Positions 28,255 through 36,599 of a stretch of DNA of 64,000 bases are shown here, piece after piece. The position numbers were made by a program, and so were the translations under genes. Each line of letters starts with the position of its first letter. The first letter of the stretch is position 1. The notes beneath the pieces were generated by a model, which ran no database searches, was not told the origin of the DNA, and was given only the letters and a program-made list of their open reading frames with translations. Source of the stretch: JAKVCB01 sp965243695 (GTDB lineage Bacteria > Planctomycetota > Planctomycetia > Pirellulales > Lacipirellulaceae); contig CBDEWC010000026.1 of the NCBI GenBank assembly GCA_965243695.1, positions 161,679 to 225,678 of the forward strand, read 5' to 3'.

Positions 28255-28702
28255 CTTGAGCGTATTGATGAACGTCTCGGTAAGACCGTACTGCTGGAGG
28301 TAGTCGGCATATCCGTCGTGGCCAAACTGAACGGACCATCTGCATCACATCGGCCGCATCGCCAAGGCGAGCGGTCCGCTGGATATCGGCGAGGATCTGG
28401 GGATCGAACGCATCGTCGGCAATCCAGCCGACCTTGGCCCCCTGCATGGCGTAGTAGAGGCCAACGCCCTGGACATCATTTCCCCAGGCCTGGGTGTTGT
28501 TGGTCAGCTCGTTGGCAAACGCCCACTGGCCAACCTCTTCGATGGTTAAGGGCGAGAGACCGAAGAATGCCCGCAGGTGGTTGTAGGCCTCGGCCGCTTC
28601 GGTCGTGATGGCCGTTCGGCCCCCCACCAGTTCATCATGGTGGGAGTTGTTGTTGGAGCCGTGGAACGTTCCCCAACTGGTGATATCAACGTAATCGCCA
28701 GA
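28019..28702 (-). repeat. histidine-rich domain repeat, copy 1
   Basis: A ~684-bp unit directly after the GH18/Calx-beta region. It contains a one-base insertion at 28328-28334, where the Gln-Phe-Gly-His-Asp-Gly motif should be read. Confidence 0.9.
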
Positions 28703-31700
28703 GGGCGCCGGAGGTGCGATCGAATCGTGCGACGAGTGGTTGTGATCCTCGTGGTCCTCTGTCGGTGGCATCACGGGAGCTTCGGGCGACTCCGCTGGTT
28801 CTTGCGGGGCGGCGTTGTTGTCATCATTAAGAATGATTCCGGTTGCGGTCACAGTCATTTTACCAGCGTCCATTTGGGCTGGGTCAGTCGGTAGCGTGGC
28901 CGCCTCGGCAACCAAGTCAAACAGACCGTTTCCACCGTAGACGTTGTCGAACGTGAGGTTCGAAGCGGAAACAATCTCCTGGAAACTCTTCCCTTCAAAC
29001 CAGCTCTCCGATGCAGCCTGAATCAGACTTTCACTTCCGCTGGCGTCGTTGGAAAGATCCCAAAACATCATTCCGCCCAGGCCCATCGACTGGGCCCATT
29101 CGCTCTTCAGAGCGATTGTGCCGGGCGTTTCGAAGGAGCTAAAAATCTCTTGAGTGCCACTGTAGAGATAAGCGGCCTGGGCATCGTCATCCCAGTTCAG
29201 CTCCCAATCACCCGTGCCTGCCTCGATCTGAGAGACAAGGTCTTTGTAATCGTAGTTGCCACTTTCGAAAGTGCCGGCCGCAGCGCCGGCGGCACTCGCG
29301 GCGTAACCGTTGTCCCCACCGTCGGCCACCCCGCTCCAGGCGCGGGTGTAGAGCGGAGCGCCGAGGACGAGTTTTTCGCGCGGCACTCCCGCATCGAGAT
29401 ACAGGCTGATCGCTGTCTCGATGTCGTAGCCCGAGGGGTCATTTTGCAAAGCGGCCTGGTGCCCGGTGGTGTTTTCCCAGGTTCCATGGAAGTCGTAGGC
29501 CATCACGTTGAAGAAGTCGACGTGTTCCTTCAGTCCACCGAGGTTGAAGTTGGCGATCTTGTCGGTTCCGCCAGGAGAGGCCACCGAAATTTCATAGTAA
29601 CGCCCACGCTCCGTGCCGAGTTGGTCGAGCTTATCGCGTACCATGCTGAGCAAGCTAGCGTAATTCACGCCATCTTGAGGGCTTTCGCTGTTGCCACCCA
29701 ATCCGCCACCGCCTGGGTACTCCCAGTCAAAATCGATACCATCAAACATCGTGTAGGTATCGAGGAAGTTATAAATCGAGTCCGCAAGCGTCTGCCGCCC
29801 CGACGGTGTCGAAAGGACGCTGCTGAAATTGCCTGAGAGGGTCCATCCACCCAGGGCAATGCTTGTCCGCAAGTGCGGATTTTGATCCTTCAGTTGGGCC
29901 ACCTGGTTAAAATTGCCCCAAACAGTTTGCTGGGACCGGGGATCGCTCGCCGGATACGACCAAAGGTCGGCTTCGCCACTGACCGACTGATTGGCAGGAA
30001 ACCGTTTTTCCACCGCGGCATAGCTGTCAAACAGTACCATCTGGCCACTAGCAGTCAGGTTGGCAAACGCATAAATAAAGTGGGTTAACTTCTCGGCCGG
30101 AACTTCGGCTATCGGATAATTGCGACCATAAATTCCCCACTCTGGGAAATAGGCGGCAACCTTTGGTAAGGCTACCGCGTTGGGGCCGCCATCATCGGCA
30201 GGCAGGGCAGGGGAGTCTTCGGCGGCGCCGGTCAAAACGAGTGAAAAACTCTCGTCCGACTCAAACTGGGCATCGCCGTAAATGGAAATCGCTACCTGAC
30301 GGGTCGTCTCACCTGGGGAAAATCGCAACGTGCCACCGACCGCCTCGTAATCCTCACCTGCAGTGGCCGTACCATCCTGGGATTCGTAATCTACGACGAC
30401 CACTTCGCTTGAGGCCTCTGAGAGACTCACGGTAAAGAGGGCCTGGGTCGTGCCGCTGTCACCTTCATAGAGAGCCACATCAGTAACTTGGACCAGGCTC
30501 TCAGCTGGAGGATCAGCAGGAAGTTCTGCAGGGTGTTCTACAGGGTGTTCTGCAGGGTGTTCTACAGGGTGTTCTAAATCGTCGTCGAGAATCGTTCCCA
30601 AAGCAGAGAGGACACCGGTGTTGGGAGCTGTCCCATCCGGGTCGGCCGAATGGGGGGCCTCTGGACTCTCCAGCGGCGATTCGCTTAGCACCTGGATCGA
30701 TCCACCTTCCCCGGTGGTTGGCGTGCTTTCAGAAGTGCCGCCAAACCGATTAAATCCATCTTCGGCGCGCTGATCAAAACGGAATACAAAGTTCTCTTCG
30801 GTTAACTGGCTAAATAAAACGCCGCGCAGGACCGTTTTTTCACCCCACCCGTTTTGCGGTAGGGGCGAGGCGCTAATTACCACTCCGTCAGGGCTGTCGG
30901 CGATTGAAAATTCACGATTTGCAAAATACTGGAAGTCGAGTGTGTCACTTGAGGGATCGAAATTGTCAATCACGTTCACGACAGGGTTTCCGGCCCCATC
31001 GTACCGATGGGAAGTGACGACGTACCCGATGTCACTCTCGTTGCCAGCGAGCCCCAGTTTCTCCGCCAAGAACAGGCCGGCCGCATCAAAATAAAGATGC
31101 GCATTGCCAATCATGAGGCCACCCATCGAATCGTTCATCCACGTGCTGACCGATTGGTTTGGATCTTCCTGCGGATCAGGGAGGCGTGTTTCAAGAAACT
31201 CAGCCGAAGTGCCGTCAAGAAGCTCCTGCACGGTTTGCACGTGCTTTTGGAGGGCCGAGCCGTTGAACGGACCTAAAATGACCAGTTCCCCCGCGGCGGT
31301 TACAGTGAGCTGCACGTTGTGAGCGCCCGTTTGGGTAAGATCCATCACCACACCCCCATTGGGCCCGGTCGATTCCAGGTAGCCAAACGTCCCTTCGGTC
31401 GGAACACCCGCATGCGGTGAAGGCAGACTCGTCTCTTCGCCGACGTGAATAGAACCGATGTTCCCATCCGCGGGCCCACCGGCGAAGATCGCGCCGACCG
31501 GACTGGTGAGCATGACTTCAAACGTCTCGTCTCCTTCGACGACGGTGTCGCCCAGGACGCGCACATCAATCGTTTTGGCAACCTCACCTGGAGCGAACGC
31601 AACCTGCCCGCTGACTCCCTCGAAATCATGCCCCGAACCGGCAGACCGGCTCATGGTGTGGTAGTCGACTGTGACGGCCTGGGTGGTCGGCACCGAAAGG

Positions 31701-33013
31701 ACGACGTTAAAGGTAGCTAGCGCATAACCTGTATCCCCTTCAATAACCTCGGCGCCCAGAATGCTTAAGACGGGGACTTCTGCCGAATCGGCCGGTGGAT
31801 CGACCGACGGCAGGTCGTCGTTGAGAATCGTGCCGATGGCAACGCCCACCATGTCCTCAGCGGGCACACTGTTTAAAATACCGTCACTACCAAACTGCTG
31901 CCAAAAAAGCTGTTGTTGCTCGTCGACCTGCGTTGAACTCTCCCCCCGCTGACGTAGTACTCCTCCGACCGGATTGCTCAACACAACACCAAACATTTCG
32001 TCCGCTTCAACGACCGAGTCGCCAAGCACACGGATTTCAATGGTCTTGGAGAGGTCGCCCGTGGCAAACATGATCTGCCCATCGATTGGCTCATAATCTT
32101 CACCAGCGGTTGCCGTGCCGCTTCGGGTCTCAAAACTTACGGAGACCAGGTTGTCCGAAGCCCGGGAGAGGGTTACCTCAAAACGGGCCACCGTGGTTCC
32201 GCTGTCCCCTTCAGTCACGGCCCTATCACCGACCGTGATCGCAGGGAGTTCCACGGGCCCCGGCTGGCCCGTTGGATCCTGGCCTGGACCGGTTGCATTG
32301 GATGAATTCCCAAACCGTTCTCGCCAAAATTCGTAGTCGTCCTGGTCGACCACACCGTTTGCGTTTCCGTCGGCGCGGAGGTCGATTGATGATCCAAGCG
32401 AGTCCCGCCAGAGAATATAATCGACCGCATCGACGGTCCCATTTCCGCTGTAGTCTCCTTGGACCACCGGTACCGATGGGTTCTCGGTTCCAGCTGGGAA
32501 TCCGTCGTTCGGATTGCCAGCCGACGAGGGATCGTCCGCGATTCCACCAGCCACCTCACCGCCAGGTAAGCTCTCGCTGTCGAAGGAGAAATTTGCAGGC
32601 ACCGACCCGGGGCCGTCGGCGGTAAAGCCAATCGCTAACTTTTCACCCGAGTCAAGTGTGTTATCCCAATGGGGGGGCGTAAGACGGTAATGCCCATTCC
32701 CCAAAGACTCGACCTGAGCATTCCACAGGTGTGTGATCGGACGGTCGTACTCAAATTCGAGTTCCCAGTTCTCGTAGCTCGACGATTCGTCGTTGGTGAG
32801 AACCAACTCGCCATTGTGGCCCGAGTTCCAGTCTTCGGTGACCTGAAATTCGACGCTCGGAGCGTCACTGAGCGCATTGGCCGCCAACAGGGTTCGCACC
32901 TCCAGAGTTTCTAAAGCGAGGTGCGCCTGAGTGGACGACAGGTTGTGAGCGGCATTGTTTTTAAAGAATCCAGATTTGAACCATTTCTTCAATTGTGCAA
33001 AAGAATTTTTCAT
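28175..33013 (-). CDS. giant multimodular glycanase, N-terminal fragment (LEPR-XLL, CBM2-like, dockerin, Calx-beta, GH18)
   Basis: I chose ATG 33013 (MKNSFAQLKKW); in-frame GTG 33166 and ATG 33088 give longer versions. Modules in order, with approximate positions: LEPR-XLL surface-protein signature ALETLEVRTLLAANAL (32920-32870); CBM2-like cellulose/chitin-binding domain (32850-32560); dockerin pair GDYSGNGTVDAVDYILW (32470-32310); Calx-beta 1 (32235-31830); Calx-beta 2 with a ~250-residue insert (31765-30580); and Calx-beta 3, which encloses a GH18 chitinase (30165-28960) with the catalytic DGIDFDWE. A His-rich linker and most of repeat copy 1 follow. At 28328-28334 one extra base moves the frame, so the last ~50 residues after MQMVR are out of frame. 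A secreted chitin/glucan-degrading surface enzyme is the likely role. Confidence 0.85.
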   Translation of the reverse strand: MKNSFAQLKKWFKSGFFKNNAAHNLSSTQAHLALETLEVRTLLAANALSDAPSVEFQVTEDWNSGHNGELVLTNDESSSYENWELEFEYDRPITHLWNAQVESLGNGHYRLTPPHWDNTLDSGEKLAIGFTADGPGSVPANFSFDSESLPGGEVAGGIADDPSSAGNPNDGFPAGTENPSVPVVQGDYSGNGTVDAVDYILWRDSLGSSIDLRADGNANGVVDQDDYEFWRERFGNSSNATGPGQDPTGQPGPVELPAITVGDRAVTEGDSGTTVARFEVTLSRASDNLVSVSFETRSGTATAGEDYEPIDGQIMFATGDLSKTIEIRVLGDSVVEADEMFGVVLSNPVGGVLRQRGESSTQVDEQQQLFWQQFGSDGILNSVPAEDMVGVAIGTILNDDLPSVDPPADSAEVPVLSILGAEVIEGDTGYALATFNVVLSVPTTQAVTVDYHTMSRSAGSGHDFEGVSGQVAFAPGEVAKTIDVRVLGDTVVEGDETFEVMLTSPVGAIFAGGPADGNIGSIHVGEETSLPSPHAGVPTEGTFGYLESTGPNGGVVMDLTQTGAHNVQLTVTAAGELVILGPFNGSALQKHVQTVQELLDGTSAEFLETRLPDPQEDPNQSVSTWMNDSMGGLMIGNAHLYFDAAGLFLAEKLGLAGNESDIGYVVTSHRYDGAGNPVVNVIDNFDPSSDTLDFQYFANREFSIADSPDGVVISASPLPQNGWGEKTVLRGVLFSQLTEENFVFRFDQRAEDGFNRFGGTSESTPTTGEGGSIQVLSESPLESPEAPHSADPDGTAPNTGVLSALGTILDDDLEHPVEHPAEHPVEHPAELPADPPAESLVQVTDVALYEGDSGTTQALFTVSLSEASSEVVVVDYESQDGTATAGEDYEAVGGTLRFSPGETTRQVAISIYGDAQFESDESFSLVLTGAAEDSPALPADDGGPNAVALPKVAAYFPEWGIYGRNYPIAEVPAEKLTHFIYAFANLTASGQMVLFDSYAAVEKRFPANQSVSGEADLWSYPASDPRSQQTVWGNFNQVAQLKDQNPHLRTSIALGGWTLSGNFSSVLSTPSGRQTLADSIYNFLDTYTMFDGIDFDWEYPGGGGLGGNSESPQDGVNYASLLSMVRDKLDQLGTERGRYYEISVASPGGTDKIANFNLGGLKEHVDFFNVMAYDFHGTWENTTGHQAALQNDPSGYDIETAISLYLDAGVPREKLVLGAPLYTRAWSGVADGGDNGYAASAAGAAAGTFESGNYDYKDLVSQIEAGTGDWELNWDDDAQAAYLYSGTQEIFSSFETPGTIALKSEWAQSMGLGGMMFWDLSNDASGSESLIQAASESWFEGKSFQEIVSASNLTFDNVYGGNGLFDLVAEAATLPTDPAQMDAGKMTVTATGIILNDDNNAAPQEPAESPEAPVMPPTEDHEDHNHSSHDSIAPPAPSGDYVDITSWGTFHGSNNNSHHDELVGGRTAITTEAAEAYNHLRAFFGLSPLTIEEVGQWAFANELTNNTQAWGNDVQGVGLYYAMQGAKVGWIADDAFDPQILADIQRTARLGDAADVMQMVRSVWPRRICRLPPAVRSYRDVHQYAQDGTPLRRMDARTNPRMAFDRRCGDCP

Positions 33014-33476
33014 CGCGGTATTCCCTGCGGTAGCAGAGGCCTTCTCTCGTTCCGGTTTTGCGCCCCTCGAATTGGCCTTCCCGCGCATTGTGTGGATGCT
33101 TGCCACCAGACCGCCTGGCCGTTGACTTTTCAGGTCGAATTTTGCGGGCTGATTCCACAACAACACCTCTTCGTGCGGGAAGATCTCAAGGACCGTTTCA
33201 TTTAAACAAAGTTTTTCAAATTACGCCCAGCTTGTGACCAAGTTTTTTAGAGAAAACGAGCGCCGGTTCTACCAAGCTTTGCACCAGAACACGGCGCCCC
33301 CCCTACGGGTGGGGGCGCTGCCAGCTCAAGTGGCTCGTCGAAGAAGAGATCACCTTGCTACGCAACCAAGCCAGCGGTGGTTTGGTTTACTTTTTGTCAG
33401 ATGATTAGGTGGTGCCACCACCTTGGAGGATTTCGCAAATGGGCTGGCAGATCCAAGCCAGGAACAAGAAGGTTGC
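33014..33476. other. leader of the giant gene, with a GC-rich hairpin
   Basis: The gap between the multicopper oxidase stop and the giant gene start holds a strong hairpin: gcgccccc (33294-33301) pairs with gggggcgc (33311-33318). On the minus strand it lies downstream of the oxidase and could end its transcript, though no T run follows. The AT-rich stretch at 33200-33260 may hold the promoter of the giant gene. No clear -35/-10 pair could be fixed. Confidence 0.4.
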
Positions 33477-34823
33477 TCACGACTCGCCAAAAACACTTGT
33501 GCCGACAGGAATCGACACATCGGTTTCGGTCAGTTCTTGGTAGAGTTCGTCGGGCAACACGCGAATGACCGTAAACATTCCAGCCACGCCTTTAAACCAG
33601 TCGTGGGCCATCCCCTCGGTCATGCGCCGATGGCTGATTTTTTTCATGGCGTCCGGGCTCATTTTCATCGTCCCTTCCATGATTTGTGGAAAGCCAGCAA
33701 CCGGATTGTCGCTGTCGAACTGAGGTCCTCGGATGTGCGGCCCAACCTGGCTGGTCATGTGGTTCATCGTGTGGTGGAACATATGGCAGTGCATTACCCA
33801 GTCGCCGGGATTGTTCGCCACAAACTCCACGTCACGTATTTCGCCGATCCCAATCCGAATGGTGTTGAGCGGGACCCAGGCGGATTCGGGAGTGCGTCCT
33901 CCCTCGGTTCCGGTCAGCCATCCGGTGTGGCCATGAAAGTGGATTGGATGCTGGTGCAATGTGCTGAAATTAATAAATCGCATTCTTACCCGTGATCCCA
34001 AGCGAACCACCAATGGGCTCGTGTAGGGACCGCACCGGCCATTGATCGTGAGATAATTCCAGTCCATCGAGAGCGTGTTGACGATTTGGCTCGCCGGCCC
34101 CACGTTAAACTGCTGCAGCAACAGGCCGAAGTCGTAATCGACTGGCGGATCGTAGGCGACCTTTGGATGGATGATAAACATCCCCGCCATTCCGATCGCT
34201 TCCTGCATGGCGACGTGGGAATGGTAGGCCATACTGCCAACCTGGTGGATCGTAAATTCGTAGACAAAGGTTTCCCCGGGTCCGATCAACGGTTGCGTGA
34301 CAAAGGGAATGCCATCCATATCATTCGGGCACTCCAGGCCATGCCAATGGATGGTCGTTGGCTCCGGGAGTTCGTTATGCACCACAATCCGAACCCGATC
34401 TCCCTGAACGACTTCGATAGTGGGGCCTGGCATCGTGCCGTTGTACCCGTAAACATGAAAATCCATCCCCGGCAAAAATTCCCGACGAACTGGCATTGGG
34501 CGAAGGTGAAATTCCTTGACGCCGCCCACCATTTCAAACGGGAGCTTTTCCAGGTCGGGGGTTGTGAGGGGGACCGGTGCCAAGTTCGGCCGACGAAAAC
34601 CGGCAACCAGTTTTCCGCGATCGGTCGCCGTGCCAACTGGGCCTCCTACCCCGGCGTGGGTCCGCGGGTAACCTTGGGCCTCACTGGGAGGGAGACGGTT
34701 ACCCGCGGGCCGGTTTTCTTTCCCATCCTGGTTCTCGGCCAACGTTCGTCCGGTGACCATCATGCCGGCCGTTGCGGCGGCACCCTGTACCAAAAATCCT
34801 CTGCGATTCTCTGAAGGGTCCAT
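33477..34823 (-). CDS. Tat-exported multicopper oxidase
   Basis: The 448-residue protein has a twin-arginine signal (ENRRGFLVQGAAATAGMM, Arg7-Arg8) for export of the folded, copper-loaded enzyme. All four copper-binding motifs are present: HWHGLE, YHSHVAMQE, HQHPIHFHGHTG and the type 1/trinuclear HCHMFHHTMNHM. Three cupredoxin domains fit the length. The family oxidises Cu(I), metals or phenolic compounds. The gene is 117 bp downstream of a TolC-type channel gene on the same strand, which suggests a copper-resistance role (CopA/CueO-like). A laccase-like role is the alternative. Met/His-rich segments near the C-terminus (MKMSPDAMKKISHRRM) are compatible with copper handling. Confidence 0.85.
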   Translation of the reverse strand: MDPSENRRGFLVQGAAATAGMMVTGRTLAENQDGKENRPAGNRLPPSEAQGYPRTHAGVGGPVGTATDRGKLVAGFRRPNLAPVPLTTPDLEKLPFEMVGGVKEFHLRPMPVRREFLPGMDFHVYGYNGTMPGPTIEVVQGDRVRIVVHNELPEPTTIHWHGLECPNDMDGIPFVTQPLIGPGETFVYEFTIHQVGSMAYHSHVAMQEAIGMAGMFIIHPKVAYDPPVDYDFGLLLQQFNVGPASQIVNTLSMDWNYLTINGRCGPYTSPLVVRLGSRVRMRFINFSTLHQHPIHFHGHTGWLTGTEGGRTPESAWVPLNTIRIGIGEIRDVEFVANNPGDWVMHCHMFHHTMNHMTSQVGPHIRGPQFDSDNPVAGFPQIMEGTMKMSPDAMKKISHRRMTEGMAHDWFKGVAGMFTVIRVLPDELYQELTETDVSIPVGTSVFGES

Positions 34824-34940
34824 AAGTGTTCTCTCTCAAACAACGGTCGGAACGAAGGTTCAATAGGTGAACCTATCGGCTCACGTTTCGAATTATTCGG
34901 TCCCTTTTGGTAAAAGTCGAGCAATCACCCAAGGAGATCC

Positions 34941-36380
34941 TTAGCGGGGCTTTGGAACCGAGTCGATGTGACCTTCACTGATGGTTGGGGCGGGTTGGGA
35001 CAGTCCGCCCGTCAGCAGCATGCCGCGAACCAAGACATCCGCCTCGTGGTACTCAGCTACCTGCTGGAGGTAGTCGACTTTTAGTTGAAGGTATTCGCGG
35101 TGGCTGTCCAGCACGACAGGCCAGGCAACTCGCCGCGCCTGGTAATTCTGCTCGAGCAGTTCGTAAGCCCTTTTTGCGCTGGGCAACATTCGATCGCGAT
35201 ATTTCTGGACATGCGTCCAGGCAATCTGGTAGCGGCCAAAATATTGGGTAAGGCGAGTACGAAGTTCCAACTCGAGCCGCCTGACATTCGCGCGAGACCG
35301 GGCAAGGTCCGCTTCCGCTTGACGGATCGTGCCACGATTCCGGTCGAAAATGGGTAGGACCAGACCGGCTTGAACACCGGCCACGGTATTACCCGATTCA
35401 AAGTCCTTGCCTCCACGGGCGTCCAGCACGATATTCGGGATCGGTTGTACCCGTTCACGTGCCACGGAAAGTTGATCGTGACGAACATGCTGTCGGGCTG
35501 CGACCAGTTCGGGGCTTTTCTCAAGTAATTGGCCAACCGCTTCCTCCCAATCGAGGGGGCTATTCTGGTCAAACAGGTCTCCCTCGAGGGGTAAATAGAC
35601 CAGGTTCGGAATACCAACCATCGCGGACAAACTTCTCCAGGCAAGCTGGACATTGAGTTTTGCCCTCTCAACTACCAGTTCGTCCTGGTGAACCTCGACT
35701 TCCGCCTTCAGAACATCCGCTTCGTTCGCCTGGCCAAGATTCAGCATTTCCTTGCTGGTCAAGTGCGCGTCCTGGGTGTTTGCCAGAAGTTGCTCGTGAA
35801 CTGCCAGCACTTCCTCTAGAGCGAGTACCCGGTAAAAGAAAACCTCGACGTCGTTCGCGACGCGCTGTTGTTGCACAAACACATTGGTCTTGGCCATTTG
35901 GGCTCGCTGGCAATACTTGGCGCGACTCAGCCGAAGTTTACCCCCGGTTACGATTTCCTGCGAAACGAAGCCTCCTTGTATTTCCCCTGCGGTACCCTCA
36001 ACGCCTATCTGGTCGCCGACATATCCGACCACGGGGTTCGGAGACAGGCCGGCCTGGTAGGCCATGCCAAGGATTGCACCCACCTCGGCCGAGGCCTGCA
36101 GGAGCGTTGGATTGTGCTCCAGAGCGAGCTGATGCAACTCGCCAAGCGACGGCCCCCTGGCGGGCGGCACCGGCAAATGATCGAACCGTCGCTCCAGCGG
36201 CAATCGAACCGGCTCGGACGGCGGGAGTTCCCCTTCGACTGCCCTTACAGGGCGAATGGGGCCTTCCCCCAACGGACCCCAGAAGACCGTTTCGGTCGCC
36301 ACAGACTCGGCTTGTGAAAGTGAGCCTGTAAGAACGCCAACGAGCAAAAATGCTATCAGTAAAACTCGGGGATACGCCAT
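34941..36380 (-). CDS. TolC-family outer membrane channel protein
   Basis: The 479-residue protein has a signal peptide (LLIAFLLVGVLTGSLSQA) and the duplicated OEP/TolC fold. Each half contains long helices with the typical LALEHNPTLLQASAEV start and PNPVVGYVGDQ/PNIVLDARGG strands, plus FVSQEIVTGGKLRLSRAKY and DRNRGTIRQAEADLARSR motifs, closest to CzcC/CusC-type metal efflux channels. It forms the outer membrane duct of tripartite pumps. No RND pump or adaptor gene is adjacent; only the downstream multicopper oxidase shares its strand. A copper efflux partnership is inferred. Confidence 0.85.
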   Translation of the reverse strand: MAYPRVLLIAFLLVGVLTGSLSQAESVATETVFWGPLGEGPIRPVRAVEGELPPSEPVRLPLERRFDHLPVPPARGPSLGELHQLALEHNPTLLQASAEVGAILGMAYQAGLSPNPVVGYVGDQIGVEGTAGEIQGGFVSQEIVTGGKLRLSRAKYCQRAQMAKTNVFVQQQRVANDVEVFFYRVLALEEVLAVHEQLLANTQDAHLTSKEMLNLGQANEADVLKAEVEVHQDELVVERAKLNVQLAWRSLSAMVGIPNLVYLPLEGDLFDQNSPLDWEEAVGQLLEKSPELVAARQHVRHDQLSVARERVQPIPNIVLDARGGKDFESGNTVAGVQAGLVLPIFDRNRGTIRQAEADLARSRANVRRLELELRTRLTQYFGRYQIAWTHVQKYRDRMLPSAKRAYELLEQNYQARRVAWPVVLDSHREYLQLKVDYLQQVAEYHEADVLVRGMLLTGGLSQPAPTISEGHIDSVPKPR

Positions 36381-36599
36381 CCGCCCAATCCAGGATCAGT
36401 AAAAGTAAACGACTGCACCGGTTATATCGACCCGCGGCCGAGCCGACTTTTCCTGGATTGATGGTCAAAAGGACCGGGCAGACTTTTTGGGTTAAGGTTT
36501 GCGGCCTGGGGGATGCGTTATGGGGCTAGCAGTCGCTTTAGATGAGCTTTCGGTAGACTGTGGAGAGCCGGAACCGGTTGGGCCCTTTCCGAAAAACAC

